Shown here piece by piece: positions 16,255 to 28,329 of a DNA stretch of 64,000 nt. Source of the stretch: Allolobophora icterica (lineage: Eukaryota; Annelida; Clitellata; Crassiclitellata; Lumbricidae); contig OY744616.1 in assembly GCA_963556255.1 (NCBI GenBank), forward strand, positions 6,889,301 through 6,953,300. The letters run 5' to 3'. The translations under genes were made by a program, and so were the position numbers. The notes below the pieces were generated by a model. The model was not told the origin of the DNA. It did not search any database and worked only from the letters and a program-made list of their open reading frames with translations. The number at the start of each line of letters is the position of its first letter. Position 1 is the stretch's first letter.

Positions 16255-17340
16255 AAAAAGGAGCATCAGGAACAAAAGAACCTTCACAATGAAACCTGTG
16301 ACAAAAGACCCCCAGCCTGAGAATTTTGACTTCAGTCATGTAACACGAGTCCAGGAGGAGACTTTATCGATGAGACCTCTAAAAGAATGTTTGTAAAACG
16401 ACACCTGCAAGTTTAAAATCATAAAAAACTGACTTTACATGTTTCGTTTTTCAATGCTTCTAAATGAGAGTCAACTCATTCTGTTAATTATTACTACTAT
16501 AATTTTTGTAAAATCGTCATTTTTTTTAATTTGTAAAATTGCCATTGCAGTAGTTGAAGATGAGTATATAAATGGCCAGTTTTGTTGCGCTTTCTCTTGG
16601 TTCTCGAACATTACTGTAATTTCTGTGTTCATGTCATTTTTGTTTCGTGTCACTGTTTCTGTAATTTCTTCGTTTCTGTCAATTCTTTGTTTCTGTCATT
16701 TCTTTGTTTCTGTCAATTCTTTGTTTATGTCAGTTCTTTGTTTCTGTCAATTATTTCTTTCTGTAATTTTGTTTCTGTCAAATCTTTGTTTCTGTCAAAT
16801 CTTTTTAATGTCAATTCTTTGTTTATTTCAGTTCTTTGTTTCTGTCAATTCTTTGTTTATGTCAATTCATTGCTTCTGTCAATTCTTTATTACTGACATT
16901 TCTATTGTTTCTCTGTTTCTGACAATTCTCTATATTTCTGACATTTTTTCTGTGTTTGGCTATATAGGTAGCAAAGGCAGTGTTTAAACAAGTGATATTT
17001 CATAAAAAGGAGCTATATAATTTGAACTGTTACATTATGTTAGCTTCTAATGTGCCACATTTAGACAATCGTGCAAGTGCAAATATGAAGAAGGGGCATT
17101 TCTTTTCTATCTGCTAGACTGCATGTGCGTTGTGTAGAATTGGCATGTTCCTGTCAAGCAGTGCAACCTGTAAGCATATGTTGTTTCCTTGTTGCATACG
17201 TTGTCCCGTTGTTGCATACGTTGTCCAGTTGGTGCTTGCTGTTGTCACACCTTCAAGGACTAATTAATGACAACGGTTGCATAATAAACGTGCTATGGTG
17301 TGGCATTGTGTAACATTTTACCAAATGCTAATAAAGTGCT
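16255..17340 (+). other. Probable CAPSL 3' UTR with TTTCTGTCAATTC minisatellite
   Basis: After the CAPSL stop there is AT-rich sequence with an 18-bp based minisatellite (TTTGTTTCTGTCAATTCT) at about 16620-16935. A canonical AATAAA at 17330-17335 is a candidate polyadenylation signal. The 182-codon frame across the minisatellite is a Phe/Ser/Val-rich artefact. Confidence 0.45.
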
Positions 17341-17514
17341 AGTTAGCATGTGCAACTATAGACATTTTAATTTCTAGACGTTAACATTTTCCTCTACGTT
17401 TGGACAGAGTACAGCAGTATTATCAAAAAGATAATTTTGTCTAATTGCTCAACAGGCCTCAGTAGTGTCTGGCTGTATATCACAACAAAGCATATCAGCA
17501 GGGTTTTATTATTA

Positions 17515-17825
17515 AGGAACATTTATATAGCGCCCCTTCAAGGCAGTCTACTCAGGAGTGCTCCCAGTCCAGCCACGGCTAAAATAGCAGTCTTTAAGTT
17601 GGCAGTGAAAGTAGTAGAGTGACCCATAGGGACCAGGGGAGCACCATTGGGACCCTGTTCCAGATCGTTGGGCCACCAACTGAGAAGGAGCGGCGCTGCG
17701 TGATTGCGGTCCGAGAGCGAGGGACCATGAATTCATGTAAGCATAAGGATAAGCATAAGGATAAGGAGGGGTCAGAGGGAAGGGTCAAGGGTAAGAGGGA
17801 AGGCTGGGCCAAGAATGGTACGGAG
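17515..17825 (-). mobile_element. Non-LTR retrotransposon 3' end, minus strand
   Basis: The minus strand encodes HEFMVPRSRTAITQRRSFSVGG then PTIWNRVPMVLPWSL, the usual C-terminal tail of CR1-like ORF2. The 3' end (reversed) reads TATATAAATGTTCC near 17520, a typical tail. It is strongly 5'-truncated. Confidence 0.7.
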
Positions 17826-17999
17826 GATTGTGCCTAATGTGGCAGAAATCTTTCACACACTGTTGAAGTCAACAACACTCAGAAAGTCGTTGATAGCCAC
17901 TTTCAAGACTCCAGTTGTTTCCGATTATCTTGTTACACTGTTCATATCATTGCTCAGATGTGGTTTACTGCATTACAACCGATTTTAAGTTGAGATGGT

Positions 18000-19370
18000 T
18001 GGGCGAATGACTCACCACTTAATTGTTCGTTCACGAACGTTTCTGTCATTTCTTCTTTTCCGTATTAGTTCCGTCTTTTTTGCTTTATTTAGACCAGTTA
18101 CAAATTAGCCAACGAAACCCTTCACCTTGCTGTTCGAAATCCGTGTCCAGCTTTCGAGTGGGCGTTTTCATGTAATTCAGAAATTAGTCATAAAATGTTT
18201 TATGTTTCCGGTTAAACGTGGGAGTGCCTCTGCCCCCGCGTTTCCGAGTAGGCGTTGTAGTTCCATTTACCAACGCTCTTAATAACGACTGTGTTTTTAC
18301 CAGTAGATTGTACGTGTGATTATTCTCCCATCCACTTAGCCACTCCTTTTCTGATAATTAATTTTATGAGTGTAGAGAGCTTTGCAAACACAACTACTGT
18401 TTTCCAGCGTCTTTCTTTTACAGTGTATGTTAGTCTGTTAACCTCATTGCATCGAAAGAATTTATAAGCGTGATGACTAAGTGACAGATAGTTCGAAGAT
18501 TCTGAGAAACAACAGGAGTAAGAAAACACTAGTAAGGTGACAAGGAAGTATTGTTTTTGTCGTTTCATGTGACTTCAAATTAAATCGCTTCTGATGTAAC
18601 TTGACTTGTAGACAATTTAAATGCGAGCCACATTGTACGTAGCCTACTATTATGTTTCAGTAAGTTGATTTGGAACTGTTTGGAATAGAACAAGTTTCTA
18701 TTGCTACTTTTGCAGTGTTTAATCAAATCTAATGACACCTGTTTGCGCCTTTATTGTCACTGAGTGAAATCGTGATAAGAAATTCATAATTCTTCGGAGA
18801 AGCTAGGTCGAAATTCGATAGATCACATAAACCAGAAGCCAGGCTACGGTAGGTATGCGAATTGAAAGAGATGAGTCTGTAGTTTAAACGTGAATGGCAT
18901 CAACGTATTGAACTTGTGAGGAACGTTTGTGACTTGAAATAGGTGACGATCGAGGCTCAAAGCTAATTAATAGCGCCACAGATGTCTATAATGGAAGGGA
19001 ATGTTTTAAGATTAAGTTGCACCTGATGAATAAGAAGTTTATGGGAGGAAATTCAAGATAGAAAATGAAATGAAGAATTATAAATATATTATAAGACCAA
19101 TTTACATTTTATATAGGCCCTATAATGCAAATCTGGAAAACGTTACGTTATGTGGATAATTAATTGATAAGTGTAATATCAATCATTAGCCTAGGCCTAC
19201 ATTACGTTTGCAAAATTCAGGAAGGTTAGTCACGTGATAACCCCGATTAACGGTAATTAAAATATTGATTTTAGTTGTTAACTGGTTCATTAACACTGGC
19301 AATTAAGTAATAGTAACAATTAAACTATCAATCCCTATCTGTAAATGCAATGTCTTCTGTATCATTTTGC
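18000..19370. other. Intergenic, nothing recognised
   Basis: AT-rich single-copy-looking sequence without a recognised frame, tRNA or clear repeat. A short minus-strand frame at 18320-18568 has no domain I know. Confidence 0.4.
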
Positions 19371-19374
19371 CCGT

Positions 19375-19640
19375 CAATCGAGAGGTCGGAGGTTCAAATT
19401 CCCGCCAGTGCAGAGAGTTGGTTCGAGATTCTACTCCACATGCACCCCCTAGCCAACTCAGTTATAACGAGTAGGGCCTACACTGACCGTACACTGTCGG
19501 TGGGAAGCTGAGACGGCGAGGGAGAGGACTGGCCACCCGCCCTCATATGCCGAGGCTCAGAAAATAAAGTCGATAATACTTCATACCCATGGCTGCCTCT
19601 CAGGCTTAGTAGCTGAAGGGACTGCTCTTCTTCTGTATCA
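19375..19640 (+). mobile_element. SINE family 2, plus strand
   Basis: Head GTCAATCGAGAGGTCGGAGG and TTCAAATTCCCGCC. Body CCTAGCCAACTCAGTTATAA, ACTGACCGTACACTGTCGG, GGGAAGCTGAGACGG, GAGAGGACTGGCCACCCGC, CATACCCATGGCTGCC. The 5' part of the tRNA-like head is lost. Confidence 0.8.
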
Positions 19641-19649
19641 TTGTCACTT

Positions 19650-20087
19650 GAGTTGAGAAGTGCCCGTACGAGTCGGTACGACCTCTGCTACTAATTTCAG
19701 GTTTGGCTAGCCGCAGAAATCATTCCTCTGTTGGGGACGAACTGCATGGTTGTTCCTTTTACATGCATCTTGAGGATGTAGCATCAAGCTCTTCTGTGGT
19801 TGAGTCCTCCAACTCGAATACCCTGTTGCATTTGCGCATTGTCCTATAGCTATAGGGATTCCGCATGGGGGATGCACCTTCTACATGTACCTGAAAACTT
19901 CTCTTTTCTGCCATGGTTAGGCTGGGAGAGTCTCTGAGTGGTCAATGCAGTTCTGAGGTTCTTAAAACGCACTATATAAGTGTTCAGATACATACTTACA
20001 TACTACCTGCATACACACATGCATAAATACATACATGCATGCATACATACATACATTCAAAAATACATACACGCATGCATGTATACA
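19650..20087 (+). mobile_element. Retroelement 3' tail running into an ATAC array
   Basis: GTTCTTAAAACGCACTATAT then AAGTGTTCAGATACATAC resembles the 3' ends of the other non-LTR fragments and passes straight into degenerate ATAC repeats. No coding frame remains. Confidence 0.45.
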
Positions 20088-20872
20088 TGTTACAGGCAAT
20101 TCGTAAAACCAGGGATTTTGTAAAATCCCTGAAATTTTTAGGTACTTTGTAAAATCCCTGATTCACTCAGGCACTTTACAAAATCCCTGAAAAAACCAGG
20201 GATTTTGTAAAATCCCTGAAATCAGACGACGAAAATTTGACAGATTGCCTGAAATGAAAATGACGAACATAATCGAAGTTTATTACGCAAACAAACCCTA
20301 TTTTCAAGGGATCGACAGTTTAAGATGGTATTTTATTTTAAACTTAGTTCTCATGTTGTACGACCAGGAATTTTGTAAAATGTCTGACAGTTTATTTTGC
20401 AAACAGGTCTTACTATCAAACGATCACCATTTTTAGATGGTATTTTATTTTAAGTTCAGTTCTACATCAGTTTTTGTTGTCACACGACATACTCGAATGG
20501 TTTCGACACTTGACTTTCCCTTTGAAAATTTTTAACTTTGAAGTTGCAAATTAATTGAAGTTGTTGATACATCACAAATTAATAAACAATCCGGCTCGGC
20601 AACTTTACTTTCCCTTTGAAAAATTTGCAGTCAGTAGACTTTGAAGTTGCAGGATAATTGAAGTTGTTGATACTTCACAAATTAGTAAACAATACGGCTC
20701 GACAACTGCACTTTCCGTTTGAAAAATTTGTCCCTATTTGTTTCGCAGAACTCAGAGAACTTTGATTGTCTATTTACTTTTAATTCTTTGATGTGCCGTC
20801 GCAACAATTAGAAGTTGACCGAAATATTTTCCGATTGGCTGAGATTAATTGTGGTCAGACGAGTACCCTTGC

Positions 20873-20878
20873 TATAAA
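20873..20878 (+). promoter_or_regulatory. TATA box inside the long-TIR transposon
   Basis: GCTATAAATTAAAACC lies about 69 bp upstream of the ATG at 20942. An inverted CCAAT (CCGATTGGCTGA) lies some 40 bp further upstream. The arrangement looks like a compact Pol II promoter for the internal frame. Confidence 0.5.
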
Positions 20879-20941
20879 TTAAAACCCAGCAAGAACTATT
20901 TCATTTCTGGTTATCCTTTGGTTAGGTCAGTTCTAAAGAAA

Positions 20942-21133
20942 ATGGATAGTGAGCATAATATGACAGAGGTAAAATTTATGGAACAGTTGCTTGTTATGTA
21001 CAATGCCGATAAGAAAACAGCGCTGATGAAGAAGGAAACGTACTTCGATTTGATTGAAAGAAGCGATGAAGGATACAACAACAAAGACCAACAGACAGTA
21101 CTATATCCTGAAATGGTTAGCGACATCAGATAA
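20942..21133 (+). CDS. Short transposon-internal ORF, 63 residues
   Basis: It starts MDSEHNMTEVKFMEQLLVM and ends PEMVSDIR just before the right TIR. It is charged and probably alpha-helical, with no catalytic motif. Some invertebrate integrase-transposon proteins (KRBA2-like) begin with a comparable small helical region, so this may be the remnant N-terminus of a lost transposase. That is an inference from general appearance only. Confidence 0.35.
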   Translation: MDSEHNMTEVKFMEQLLVMYNADKKTALMKKETYFDLIERSDEGYNNKDQQTVLYPEMVSDIR

Positions 21134-21639
21134 CTGTATTGCGATCATTCCTACTGGTGGGAAGAACACATATAATAAGAACATGCATAATTATTAAACT
21201 GTCAGACATTTTACAAAATTCCTGGTTGTACAACATGAGAACTAAACTTAAAATAAAATACCATCTTAAACTGTCGATCCCTTGAAAATAGGGTTTGTTT
21301 GCATAATAAACTTCGATTATGTTCGTCATTTTCATTTCAGGCAATCTGTCAAATTTTCGTCGTCTGATTTCAGGGATTTTACAAAATCCCTGGTTTTTTC
21401 AGGGATTTTGTAAAGTGCCTGAGTGAATCAGGGATTTTACAAAGTACCTAAAAATTTCTGGGATTTTACAAAATCCCTGGTTTTACGAATTGCCTGTAAC
21501 ATACATACATGCATATCTACATAAATACATAAATACACACATGCATACATGCATGTTTACAAACACACATTTATTCATACATACATACATAATACATGCT
21601 AGAATTGATTTCTAGAATTGACTATTGCAATTCAATTCT

Positions 21640-22345
21640 TATTGGTCTTCCTAGGGTCTGTCTCGCCTGTCTCCTCTCCAGTCAGTTCCCAGTGCTGCCG
21701 ACAGACTAATTGCTCGTCTTCCTAAATTTTCCCACAGCTCTTCGTTTATGGTCAATCAACTTCACTGGCTTCCTCTCCTAGCCCGCATTCAATTTAAAGT
21801 TCTTGCTCTCGTCGTTAAGTCCAAACTGGGTACTACCTCCAAACATCTCAGGGGACCTCATCTGCCCCCCTCTTAAATTCTGCAGCTTCTCACCGACCTC
21901 TCCGCTCTCTTGACCGGCATGTCCTCTTTGTTCCGCGTTCCAGGACCACTCTAGCTCAAACTAGATCATTTGCCACCACAGGGCCCTCCTTGTGGAATGC
22001 CCTTCCATCCCCTCTATGGGTAACCCTACTTCCTGGATCTCTTCCTACATCCCTTTCCGTTCTTAAAACCTTTTTCTTCTATCGGGGCCTTCGCACTGGG
22101 AGCGCTACCGAATGTTCTCAGCTGTGAGCGGTGCTATACAAATCTCCAAATACGATACGATACATGCATACATAAAGACCTACATGCACATTCACAAGCA
22201 TACATACATTCATACATACAAGCATGCATATGTACAAACATACATTCATACATACTTACATGCAGGCACACATACATACATGCATACATACATACATGCA
22301 TATATACATGCATACATTATACATACATGCATACATACATGCATG
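21640..22345 (+). mobile_element. CR1-like LINE 3' end with ATAC tail, plus strand
   Basis: The plus strand encodes PSAADRLIARLPKFSHSS, LHWLPLLARIQFKVLALVVK and, after a frame break, RSFATTGPSLWNALPSPL with LPTSLSVLKTFFFYRGL. This is the familiar end of a CR1/L2 ORF2. The 3' end GAGCGGTGCTATACAAATCTCC, with CGATACGATACATGC after it, runs into an ATAC array to about 22345. Frame breaks mark it as dead. Confidence 0.85.
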
Positions 22346-22349
22346 TTGG

Positions 22350-24185
22350 AGCAGTACTGTAAAATGTTCTGCATGAAAGAATGAACAGCACAAACGAGAG
22401 CTAGCCTTTGGCGTAAAGGGTACAGATATATACGATACGATACGAAGCACTCGAAGAAAGAAACAAGCCATCTTAATAAATAATTATTTAATATTATGCA
22501 GAGTATAAACAACATCCATATAACACAAAACCCCACGAAATCTGCAAAATCTACCAGACCTAATAACAATAATAATAATAATATCGATAATCATAATAAC
22601 AACAATAAATTAATAATAAATAATAACAACAGGAATAACAAGTATATTCTACCGATCAGAGGATCTACGTATGTATGATGTCTAACACGTTTTGTACAAA
22701 GACGAAAGACGCAAATTTGACGTAAGCCACCTTGGTACTAGTACAGCAACTCTACTTCTCTACAACATCAAAACTTCAAACCAAGTCAAATAAAAGTCAT
22801 AAAAATTGGCCAATAAAAAGGAATACAAGCAAACCACAGCGACGGCAATATAATTAAAATACAAACAGCCAACACACAGTTCTATATATATAATTATTTA
22901 TCCATTATATAATTCATATATATATATATCTATATACATATATATATATATGTTCATATTTGTATGTACGATACATGCAGTTGAGTATTTGGACCGTTCA
23001 GCACGCAAGCTTCCCTAACTCGCACAACTGCATTCGAAGGAAACCCGATTCCTGGCTTCCCCAGTTTTGCATATATTTACAGGTCGTGTTTTAAAATAAA
23101 TATTTACGGAACAGGTAGTTTACCAAGCAACTTTCACCTGGACGTACAACGCAGGACGTGACCTCCAAATTTTCTACGCGTAAAGCAAGGAGATCACGCC
23201 GTGCGTGGAAAGATAACGCCACCGCTCTAAAAAATTAAATAGTTTGGGCATCTTCCGAAATCAGCAGCGTTCGTATATCGATTCAGAAGAGAGCTCTTCC
23301 TAACAAACAGTCACAAGAGTTTGAAAGTACCCAGGTTCTGGACAGTGTATTCACCGAATTAAATCATTCTTATGCCCTAAGCGAACCGCTATTTTTTGCG
23401 CAAAGGCCAACTCATGGTAGGACATGTGGAACTGTAGTGCTCCGGTTTGTCGCGGAGGATTTTAGCCGCGACATGGAAGGCAAATTTGAGGATAAATTTT
23501 GTGTTACTATATGGCTGACATTACTGATGAGAAAGAACACTCCAGAAGAATGGAAAATAGTGGGCTGTCTCTTTGCCATGTTTATCTTTCTCTCAACCTC
23601 TCTTTGTCAGTCTCTCTGTCCCTGTTTATTTTTCTTTCTACCTCTCTTTGTTTGTCCTCCTGCTACTACTGACTCTGGAACATTTTCAGACGGTCAAAGT
23701 CAACCAGTTTGATGCATATCATTGGCACTACTAACAAGATATCTGAGATATCTTAATTTCTCCGTTACTTCTCCTAGCAACATATCACGAAATTCTCCCA
23801 CTCCATCGATTAACACAGATCAAATTCTCTCACTGTAATGTAATTCTCCTATCAATCAAGTGGAATTCTATTCTCAGTCAAATCAAATTCTCTCATTCAA
23901 CTGTAATTCTCTTCTCATTTAGTCGCACTGCGCTGTACTAAACTGACGATGAGTGGCAAAAGTTAAACTACAGAACAAGTACCTTATAATTTACCAAAAA
24001 CAAAGAAAAACAAACTCAGTCAACAATATCTCATTAAAAGCCCTAATGACAGTACAGCCAGCACCTGACTGTCCGTGAACATGAAAAACTTCTGTTCTTG
24101 TTTGAAAAAGAAACTCAAACCAAGGCGCAGTACAGATCACGCTTCTGTCCGAGACACTATTTTTATTTATTTATTTATTTATTAG
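22350..24185. other. Intergenic, AT-rich
   Basis: Contains an AAT/AAC triplet run at 22560-22640 and AT runs near 22915-22950. A minus-strand CGATACGATACGAAGC motif near 22430 echoes the LINE tail. A frame at 23437-23712 is unrecognised. No gene is supported. Confidence 0.4.
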
Positions 24186-24189
24186 AGTA

Positions 24190-24480
24190 ATTAATACAGC
24201 GCTCTCTGGGATACTACATGATCAGTAGGATGCTGCTACACATGATCTGACACGTTTACTTCCCAAGAACTTCTACATGATCTGACACATTAACTTGATC
24301 TTCCATATGATCTGACACATTAACTTGATCTTCCATATGATCTGACACAATCATTTCCCATGATCTTCCATATGATCCGACACATTTACTTTCCATGATC
24401 TTCCACGTGATCTGTTACCATCCCTTCCACACAGTCACCAAAACAATCTTCAACAGAAGAACCTATCACATAATTTGACA
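24190..24480. repeat. ATGATCTGACACATT minisatellite
   Basis: Imperfect units of about 30 bp (CATATGATCTGACACATTAA with CTTGATCTTC) repeat five or six times and decay toward 24480. Confidence 0.8.
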
Positions 24481-24659
24481 CCAAAAACTGTATGTAACAA
24501 ACACATTGTCTGACAATATCTGTTACAGAAACCCATTGTCATGTGATTCGTTACCGTAACCTAAAACGTACAATCAGCATAAATCTGCCATAAAGTCAGG
24601 AACATAATCTTTCATGCAATCTTTCACATAAGCTCTCACATAACCTGCTACATACAGTA

Positions 24660-24880
24660 CATACTTACAATATACAATACAACTGTATTTGATATTGCCC
24701 TCCATTCAAAGTTCAGAAGTGCACACATGACCCTACGACAGAACATCAATGGTGCTGAGCAATTGTGAGTGAAGGACTTGCTCAAGGTCCCTGCACAATG
24801 ACTGCCTGAGCAGAGGATTACTCTCTGCGTTACAGGTCAAATGCTGTATCCATTCGGCTACAGTGCCTTCTCTCATACGA
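24660..24880 (-). mobile_element. SINE family 1, long-tail subtype, minus strand
   Basis: Read on the minus strand: tRNA-like head (CACTGTAGCCGAATGGATAC...TGTAACGCAGAGAG), core GGACCTTGAGCAAGTCC, GCTCAGCACCATTGATG, then tail GAACTTTGAATGGAGGGC and ATACAGTTGTATTG. The Thr-type TGT sits at the expected anticodon place. Confidence 0.8.
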
Positions 24881-24974
24881 TCTGCCAACTGCTTAGAAAT
24901 AACTACATCCATCGTGTTATAAGCGCAGAACTGGAGAGATGTGTTATAACTAATATAACCAATCATCCGTCACA

Positions 24975-25072
24975 GAAAATGTCCAGTTAACAGGCAACAT
25001 GTCCAGTTAACCAGTAACATGTCCAATTAACATGTAACATGTCCAATTAACATGCAACCTGTCCAATTATAA
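24975..25072. repeat. 20-bp tandem repeat ACATGTCCAGTTAACAGGCA
   Basis: Four to five units of ACATGTCCAATTAACATGCA or close variants. Confidence 0.9.
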
Positions 25073-25379
25073 AACAAAGCAATACCAAACAAAGCAGCAG
25101 CAGCGACTTTCTGCTACAAAAACAGGTGATGTGATAGCCCGCACCATTTCTGGGTTTGAAAGGACAGACGAAACACACAACCTGCAGACCAACATCTGCA
25201 CATTTGACCTCCGCCAAGATAAGAGATTACTTGTCGCAAACTGACTTTTCAGCATTTTCCACTAGTTCATCGCTAAGTCAGACTAAAGCTTTCAGCCATT
25301 CTTGGTCTACTATTTTATGCATTTCTCATCAAAATAACGTAATTATTAATATTATGCATTTATTCAGCACTGCAATCTA

Positions 25380-25645
25380 GTAATCAAGCATGCCCCGAGG
25401 TAAAAAGGATCCCTCAGGGACTTCAATATTACTTATAAACACAGATTATTATATTTTTATTATTATGCTTTTAAGCGCCACAATCTCATAACCAAGCGTC
25501 AATCGATGGCGCTGAGCAATTGAGAGTGAAGGACTTGCTCAAGATCCTTACACAGTAACCACCTCAATGGAGAAGCCTCGAACCTACAGTACTCTTCGCA
25601 TTACAAGGCGAGCCTCTTACCAATAGGATATCGTGTCCCACAAAA
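25380..25645 (-). mobile_element. Retroelement tail plus SINE family 1, short-tail subtype
   Basis: 25395-25430 holds a CCCCGAGG...CCCTCAGGG tail hairpin. 25445-25645 is SINE 1 on the minus strand, with tail TTATTATGCTTTTAAGCGCC and ACCAAGCGTCAATCGATGGC, core GGACTTGCTCAAGATCC and reversed tRNA-like head (ACAAGGCGAGCCTCTTACC). Confidence 0.75.
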
Positions 25646-25704
25646 TAATGCCAGCGACAAATGCGGTCTCAACTTCTCCACTGGGGTCACAAAATATGTT
25701 TAAA

Positions 25705-25980
25705 TCACATCAACAGCCATCAGTTCCCACTCGCTTCTCCCAACTGACTACTTAATGCACTGTTGGGCACTGTAGGCATAAATGCTGCAATTTGAAGACC
25801 AGCATTGCATCTATATTTTGCATCATATAATTGATATTAACAGCTGTTTTTGTAATGGTGTATAAATAAGATCTAATTTTCTGCAGAAAATTACAGCCTG
25901 AATATCGTCGACCGGTATTCATAAGAACAATTTCAACATCACAGAACCCGGAAAAAGTTCCAACATGCAACTCTTCTTGT
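25705..25980. repeat. Dispersed duplication, partner at 30108
   Basis: CAACAGCCATCAGTTCCCAC, CGCTTCTCCCAACTGACTAC, GGCATAAATGCTGCAATT and CATTGCATCTA are repeated in the same order at 30108-30260 with scattered differences. Confidence 0.75.
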
Positions 25981-26089
25981 CTTACAGCCGAGAAAAGCTC
26001 TAACTTGAAACCGAAAATACATTCAAATGTGTTATTATCTTCATTATTTACTTTTTATTATCAGTATCATAGTTATTTTTTTACCTAAC

Positions 26090-26240
26090 TAATGGCTTGG
26101 TCTTGGTGTGCCATCGGTTGATACCTTCTGCATTATACACTGGCATAATAGAAGTCATTATTTACTATTATTCATATTACTGTTATAGTTATTATTATTA
26201 TTTTTACCTGAGGTACTTGTAATCCCTCAGGATGTCAAAA
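26090..26240. repeat. Retroelement tail fragments
   Basis: GGCTTGGTCTTGGTGTGCCA, CGGTTGATACC and TAGAAGTCATTATTTAC match repeats at 37705, 40895 and (reversed) 58675. ACCTGAGGTACTTGTAATCC with CCTCAGG after it at 26205-26232 is another copy of the tail hairpin. Confidence 0.6.
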
Positions 26241-26669
26241 ATTAGGGACTACAATTTTCTGCGATAGTCTTTGTTGATATCGTGCTGAGTGCCAAAAGAA
26301 CTGTGAAAAGCGATTGCATTGAAGCATTGGATGGCGACAGATAAGCGCTGGTAGAGAAATGTAGTTTCTCTGTTATATCCAGTTAGTATCATCATTATTA
26401 TTAGCTAAAATACTCTGCTCAAACTTGTCAAAAAGGCCATTCCCAAATTTAACACATTGAAGTCAAGTCCAAGCTGTAGTTCAAGTAGCCTTGGCTTTTC
26501 AGGTCGCATTTCACATTTAAAATCACACAAAAAGTTAAATGAAAGGCTACAGAGGAGACCAGTAAGCCTGAAACACACTGCGATGCAAAACATACATTTA
26601 CATGCATCAGAAATTCAAAGCCATTGGTTGGTTGGTCATATTTACACTTAGCAGCCAGCCACTGGTCAG

Positions 26670-26870
26670 TTAGAGTTGAAGTTCCGTGCCACACCATTGG
26701 TCAGTTATATATGAGGTCGAATGCCATTGGTCAGTTATAATACGAGGTCGAATGCCATTGGTCAGTTACAGCCACAGTTCGCCGTTAATTTTTAGTTTTC
26801 AAGCTGAGGTTCAATGCCATTGGTCAGTTAAGTTTGAAGTTGAAAGGTATTGGTCAGATGTAATCACATT
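26670..26870. repeat. ~33-bp minisatellite with CCATTGGTCAGTTA
   Basis: At least six units of GCCATTGGTCAGTTA plus a variable GAGGTCGAAT stretch. Every unit contains ATTGG, an inverted CCAAT box, and related motifs start upstream at about 26620. Confidence 0.85.
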
Positions 26871-27039
26871 CTAACATAGGAAGGTGCATGAAACTGTCAT
26901 TCAATGTAAACCTCTCGCGCCTAAGAGTTTCCGTGCATTCAGATTTGCTGAAACCTGGTTACGTCAGCATCAACACGGCCTGACGATTAAGCAAAACTAA
27001 GTCTGAAAAGCATACATCTTAATAAAAGAGAGAATGCTA

Positions 27040-27405
27040 GAGTCCAAAGAAGGAACAGAGATTCTTAAAAGGCCAAAGAAGGAACAGGATTCTGATAAGG
27101 TCAAAGAAGGAACAGAGCGATTCTGATAAAGGCCAAACAAGGAACAGAAGGATTCTTAAAAGCCCACAGAAGGAACAGAAGGATTCTGATAAGGCCAAAG
27201 AAAGAACAGAAGGATTCTGATAAGGCCAAATAAGAAACAGAAGGATTCTGATAAAGGCCAAACAAGGAACAGAAGGATTCTTAAAAGGCCACAGAAAGAA
27301 CAGAAGGATTCTGATAAGGCCAAAGAAAGAACAGAAGGATTCCGATAAGGCCAAATAAGAAACAGAAGGATTTGGTTGAGGCCAAAAAAAGGAACAGAAG
27401 GATAC
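27040..27405. repeat. Minisatellite arm 1: GGATTCTGATAAGGCCAAAG
   Basis: About a dozen imperfect 30-33-bp units such as AGAAGGATTCTGATAAGGCC with AAAGAAAGAAC. The reverse-complement array lies at 28330-28625. Minus-strand frames (FFLWPYQNPSV) are artefacts. Confidence 0.9.
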
Positions 27406-28329
27406 AAGCCACTGTCACTGCCACAAGCCAATGGAAGAGGTTCAGTAGCTGAGAACCTTTTATCAACTTGCACCAGACACATATTGTGCATACCCTACTC
27501 TCATTCCAAGAGGTACGTTTGCATTTGTCAAGGCACACCAAAGCATGTTCAGACCATAATAAAATATGCTTAATAAATTTCCAGTTACTCTACAACAGTG
27601 TAGGGTAAAGCAAGGGACCGCAGAGGCGGTAAGTAAACGCAAGAAACCGAAACAAGGATCAGGATTTCAAATTCAGCTTGATCCAAACCAGGCAGCCATG
27701 TTCCTTGGTTTTCATAGCTGTCTCTAAGGATGCTACCCTGGCTATTAGGAAGACGCTAGGATGGATGGACTAATGGTTAATTTGCTGATGGTTTAAGACA
27801 ACTTAGATTTTTAACTGAACTGCATGTAGTAAGTTACTCAATGCAGAAACATTAATTTTACGTAGATGAAAAAACTGAGCCACAACCGGAGTCAAAGATG
27901 GCACACCTTCAAGTACGTTCCAACAAAAAGTCCTTCGTATACAAGATTCAAAAACCACTGCTGCATTCTTATGCAAACAAAGTTGCAATAATCAAAGTTT
28001 CGATCAAAATCCAAGCATGATTTCTCAGTCAAGTTCAGCTGACAAGGAACCTACCCAAAGCCGCAACATCAAGATAAAAACAACTCGACAGAGGAAATAA
28101 ATTTCTGTCCCATTCAACCAAACTTCTCTTCAGCTCACAGGCCCCCCACCCCATCAGCGTATGCTATGTTCTGAATACAGAGAATGTGCATGGATGTACT
28201 TGACAAACATTATAAAGTCATCAAACAGATTGTAACAGAAGCAGAAATGTACACACCATTGTTCCAATGTATCTTTAAAAAAATGTTCTTTGGCCAGTTT
28301 AACTATGCCTTCCAGTCAATTATGCTCTT

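Larger units (their letters stand above)
20088..21501. mobile_element. DNA transposon with ~308-bp TIRs and TGT...ACA ends
   Basis: The first ~308 bp (20088-20395) reappear as a near-perfect reverse complement at 21194-21501. The ends are TGTTACAGGCAATTCG and its complement. TACA occurs on both sides (20084-20087 and 21502-21505), a possible 4-bp target duplication, though the flanks are ATAC repeats and this is not decisive. Each TIR contains smaller palindromes (CAGGGATTTTGTAAAATCCC, repeated with variants). The ~800-bp interior has a ~104-bp direct duplication (20503-20606 and 20607-20711), a TATA box and a short frame. TGT...ACA ends with long TIRs resemble integrase-type (Ginger-like) transposons; this copy is non-autonomous. 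Confidence 0.85.

Noticed and set aside
16439..16987. 182-codon Phe/Val/Ser-rich frame resembling a membrane protein
   Set aside because: It lies in the CAPSL 3' region over an 18-bp TTTGTTTCTGTCAATTCT minisatellite; hydrophobicity follows from T-richness.
20245..20436. 63-codon frame with a mirror copy on the other strand at 21126-21344
   Set aside because: Both lie in the inverted repeats of the transposon and are the same sequence read from each TIR; no support for translation.
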